NCBI GenBank assembly: GCA_900540595.1
Contig: UQGL01000067.1
Span: 1 to 5,214 of the forward strand
DNA length: 5,214 nucleotides
Source: an uncultured Oscillospiraceae bacterium
GTDB taxonomy: Bacteria > Bacillota > Clostridia > Oscillospirales > Ruminococcaceae
Direction of reading: 5' to 3'
This document shows, one piece after another, positions 4,498-5,214 of the stretch. The translations under genes were made by a program, and so were the position numbers. The first letter of the stretch is position 1; every line of letters begins with the position of its first letter. The notes beneath the pieces were generated by a model, which saw only the letters and a program-made list of their open reading frames with translations, ran no database searches and was not told the origin of the DNA.

Positions 4498-4698
4498 TCA
4501 GTAAGGCAGGGGGCCTAAGTATCCGCCAACCTGCCGGCATTGGAGCAGTACCGTGCGGCAGGATTCATCGGCCCGGCGCAGATATTCCTTCTTGCGGGCC
4601 AGATCTCGGCGCTGCTGCTCCTGCATCGCGCGGAAATGCGGGCAGGATTTGTGGCACCCCTGGCAGTACGAATGACAGTTCTTCTGGCATGGAAGCAT
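4498..4698 (-). CDS. Small cysteine-rich protein, function unknown
   Basis: This 66-residue protein has five closely spaced cysteines at its N terminus (C4, C8, C12, C15, C19: spacing x3, x3, x2, x3) with three histidines nearby (H9, H16, H21), then a charged helix-like stretch (residues 22-45, rich in R, K, Q and E) with two more cysteines (C47, C54). There is no signal peptide or membrane segment, so it is probably cytoplasmic and could bind zinc. I have an impression of similar small proteins in other clostridia but cannot name a family. Support for it being real: ATG 4698 has AAGGAG (4715 to 4710) 11 bases upstream, a plausible promoter lies upstream, and no competing frame covers the stretch. 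It is followed by def on the same strand without a terminator between them, so the two are probably co-transcribed at least in part. Confidence 0.7.
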   Translation of the reverse strand: MLPCQKNCHSYCQGCHKSCPHFRAMQEQQRRDLARKKEYLRRADESCRTVLLQCRQVGGYLGPLPY

Positions 4699-4768
4699 GG
4701 AAAAACACGCTCCTTTCAGTGGATCAGGTAACAGAATCAGAAATCGGCTGGTACAAGATATAGTAGAA

Positions 4769-4781
4769 AAGAACCGTTCTT
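4769..4781. promoter_or_regulatory. Perfect palindrome, possible operator
   Basis: AAGAACCGTTCTT has two perfect six-base arms around one central base. It lies at about +3 to +15 relative to the predicted minus-strand start of the cysteine-rich gene, a classic place for a repressor site. No cognate regulator can be named. Confidence 0.45.
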
Positions 4782-4789
4782 ATGCCTAT

Positions 4790-4818
4790 AGTATACACCA
4801 TTCCGCATGTCACATCAA
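4790..4818 (-). promoter_or_regulatory. Probable promoter of the cysteine-rich gene
   Basis: On the minus strand the -35 is TTGATG (4818 to 4813), the spacer is 17 bases and the -10 is TATACT (4795 to 4790). The predicted start is near 4783, giving a leader of about 85 bases. The -35 is imperfect, which would suit a promoter assisted by an activator. Confidence 0.6.
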
Positions 4819-4826
4819 GGGGAAAC

Positions 4827-4853
4827 CTGTAAGGATCCTGTAAAGCTTTGTAA
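4827..4853 (-). promoter_or_regulatory. Three helically phased TTACA repeats
   Basis: On the minus strand TTACA occurs three times, occupying 4853-4849, 4843-4839 and 4832-4828, so the copies are 10 and 11 bases apart. That is one helical turn each, so all would face the same side of the DNA. The nearest copy ends nine bases upstream of the -35 of the cysteine-rich gene, a position typical of an activator. Confidence 0.5.
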
Positions 4854-4885
4854 GTATTGCCCAGCCTATATCGCTCACAAATCCC

Positions 4886-4923
4886 CCACCACCCCGTAGG
4901 GGCGGCATACATGCCGCCCGCGC
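4886..4923. repeat. Intergenic hairpin repeat, copy 1
   Basis: A conserved head, CCACCACCCCGTAGGGG (4886-4902), runs into a GC-rich hairpin with arms GGGCGGCAT (4900-4908) and ATGCCGCCC (4911-4919). From memory, elements with a CCCCGTAGGGGC head are dispersed in Faecalibacterium and relatives. It has no T-run and is not an intrinsic terminator. Confidence 0.8.
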
Positions 4924-4951
4924 ACCACGCCAATACCACCAACCTCACCCT

Positions 4952-4987
4952 CCACCACCCCGTAGGGGCCGGGCATGCCCGGCCCGC
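4952..4987. repeat. Intergenic hairpin repeat, copy 2
   Basis: The same 17-base head as copy 1 is repeated exactly (4952-4968), 66 bases further on and in the same orientation. It is followed by a different stem: arms GGGCCGGGCA (4966-4975) and TGCCCGGCCC (4976-4985) form a perfect 20-base palindrome. The head is conserved in sequence whereas the stem is conserved only in its ability to pair. Confidence 0.8.
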
Positions 4988-5092
4988 AACCTATCCGATA
5001 CCACAACTTGTGGCCAATGCACAACAAATCCCCAACATGCACCTTGCCCAAAAATCCCTCTCGAAATTTGTAGAAAAAATCAAAAACAACCC

Positions 5093-5121
5093 TTGACAAT
5101 AGTCATACACATTGCTATAAT
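5093..5121 (+). promoter_or_regulatory. Consensus sigma-A promoter for a gene beyond the window
   Basis: The -35 TTGACA (5093-5098), a 17-base spacer and the -10 TATAAT (5116-5121) are all perfect. The predicted start is near 5127-5128. The -35 lies inside a small inverted repeat, TGAC-AATA-GTCA (5094-5105), which could be an operator. At least 86 bases of leader follow without a convincing start codon. Confidence 0.92.
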
Positions 5122-5123
5122 AA

Positions 5124-5207
5124 GCAAGCTGTCCCGCGGCGGAGGCCGCGGCAAGCCCCTCTATCAACAGCTTGTACGCGTTTTTTGAAGAAAACTTCTT
5201 CAAAAAA
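5124..5207 (+). ncRNA. Structured 5' leader, possible cis-regulatory RNA
   Basis: Three nested or consecutive helices can form. An outer stem pairs 5124-5132 with 5167-5175. An inner 7-bp stem pairs CCGCGGC (5134-5140) with GCCGCGG (5145-5151) around a GGAG loop. A separate perfect 12-bp hairpin pairs 5181-5192 with 5196-5207 around AAC. The T-run 5181-5186 follows the first structure like a terminator tail, but is also the 5' arm of the second hairpin, so the two could compete. I do not recognise a known riboswitch class. The predicted start near 5127 leaves the first bases of the outer stem outside the transcript, so that stem would be about 6-7 bp in the RNA. Confidence 0.45.
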
Positions 5208-5214
5208 CTTTCAG

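Larger units (their letters stand above)
4699..5214. other. Right-hand intergenic region, 516 nt without a gene
   Basis: From left to right it holds the ribosome binding site and promoter region of the cysteine-rich gene (4710-4860), two hairpin repeats (4886-4987), an unremarkable AC-rich stretch (4988-5090), and a consensus plus-strand promoter with a structured leader (5093-5214). Open frames across the repeats exist on both strands but they follow repeat sequence, lack ribosome binding sites, and are not called. Confidence 0.7.

Noticed and set aside
4857..5096. 79-codon plus-strand frame across the hairpin repeats
   Set aside because: Its two HHPVGA segments are simply the two repeat copies translated. 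It has no ribosome binding site and runs to just before the promoter at 5093.
4991..5203. 70-codon minus-strand frame from a TTG
   Set aside because: It reads backward through the consensus plus-strand promoter and structured leader and has no ribosome binding site.
1..5214. CRISPR array, tRNA, phage or transposase
   Set aside because: I found no regularly spaced direct repeats with spacers, no cloverleaf with CCA-type features, and no transposase or integrase motifs. The only dispersed repeats are the two hairpin elements.

Overview
This looks like chromosomal DNA from a GC-rich anaerobic Firmicute of the Oscillospiraceae/Ruminococcaceae, close to Faecalibacterium, Gemmiger or Subdoligranulum. 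The grounds are an AbrB-type regulator, AGGAGG ribosome binding sites, consensus sigma-A promoters, GC-rich genes separated by AT-rich promoter regions, and intergenic hairpin repeats with a CCCCGTAGGGGC head, which I associate from memory with these genera. The genus is inferred. I see no phage, IS element, CRISPR array, rRNA or tRNA.

Layout, left to right. Positions 1-101 hold the probable tail of an upstream plus-strand gene and its terminator. A DUF3048/YerB-like lipoprotein (118-1548, +) follows and converges on a histidine phosphatase (1680-2315, -), with a bidirectional terminator between them. A 380-nt gap carries the promoter of an XRE regulator (2696-3394, +). That gene converges on an AbrB-family regulator with a CxxC...CxxC tail (3475-3723, -), again across a bidirectional terminator. 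A further minus-strand unit contains a 66-residue cysteine-rich protein (4498-4698) followed by a peptide deformylase (4018-4428). The deformylase has its own promoter and a terminator. The right end (4699-5214) is non-coding: a regulated-looking minus-strand promoter, two hairpin repeats, then a consensus plus-strand promoter with a highly structured leader for a gene outside the window.

Most genes look like housekeeping or regulatory genes, and no obvious multi-gene pathway is encoded. The best regulatory story is the abrB promoter. It is a consensus sigma-A promoter followed, just downstream of the predicted start, by two exact TGTCGAA (Spo0A-box) motifs and an inverted degenerate one at exact 15-bp spacing. 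This resembles the Bacillus arrangement in which Spo0A~P represses abrB. A single TGTCGAA also sits just upstream of the XRE promoter, so both regulators may belong to one transition-state circuit. Other points of interest are the phased TTACA repeats plus palindrome at the cysteine-rich gene's promoter, the attenuator-like leader at the right edge, and the coiled-coil tail of the lipoprotein.
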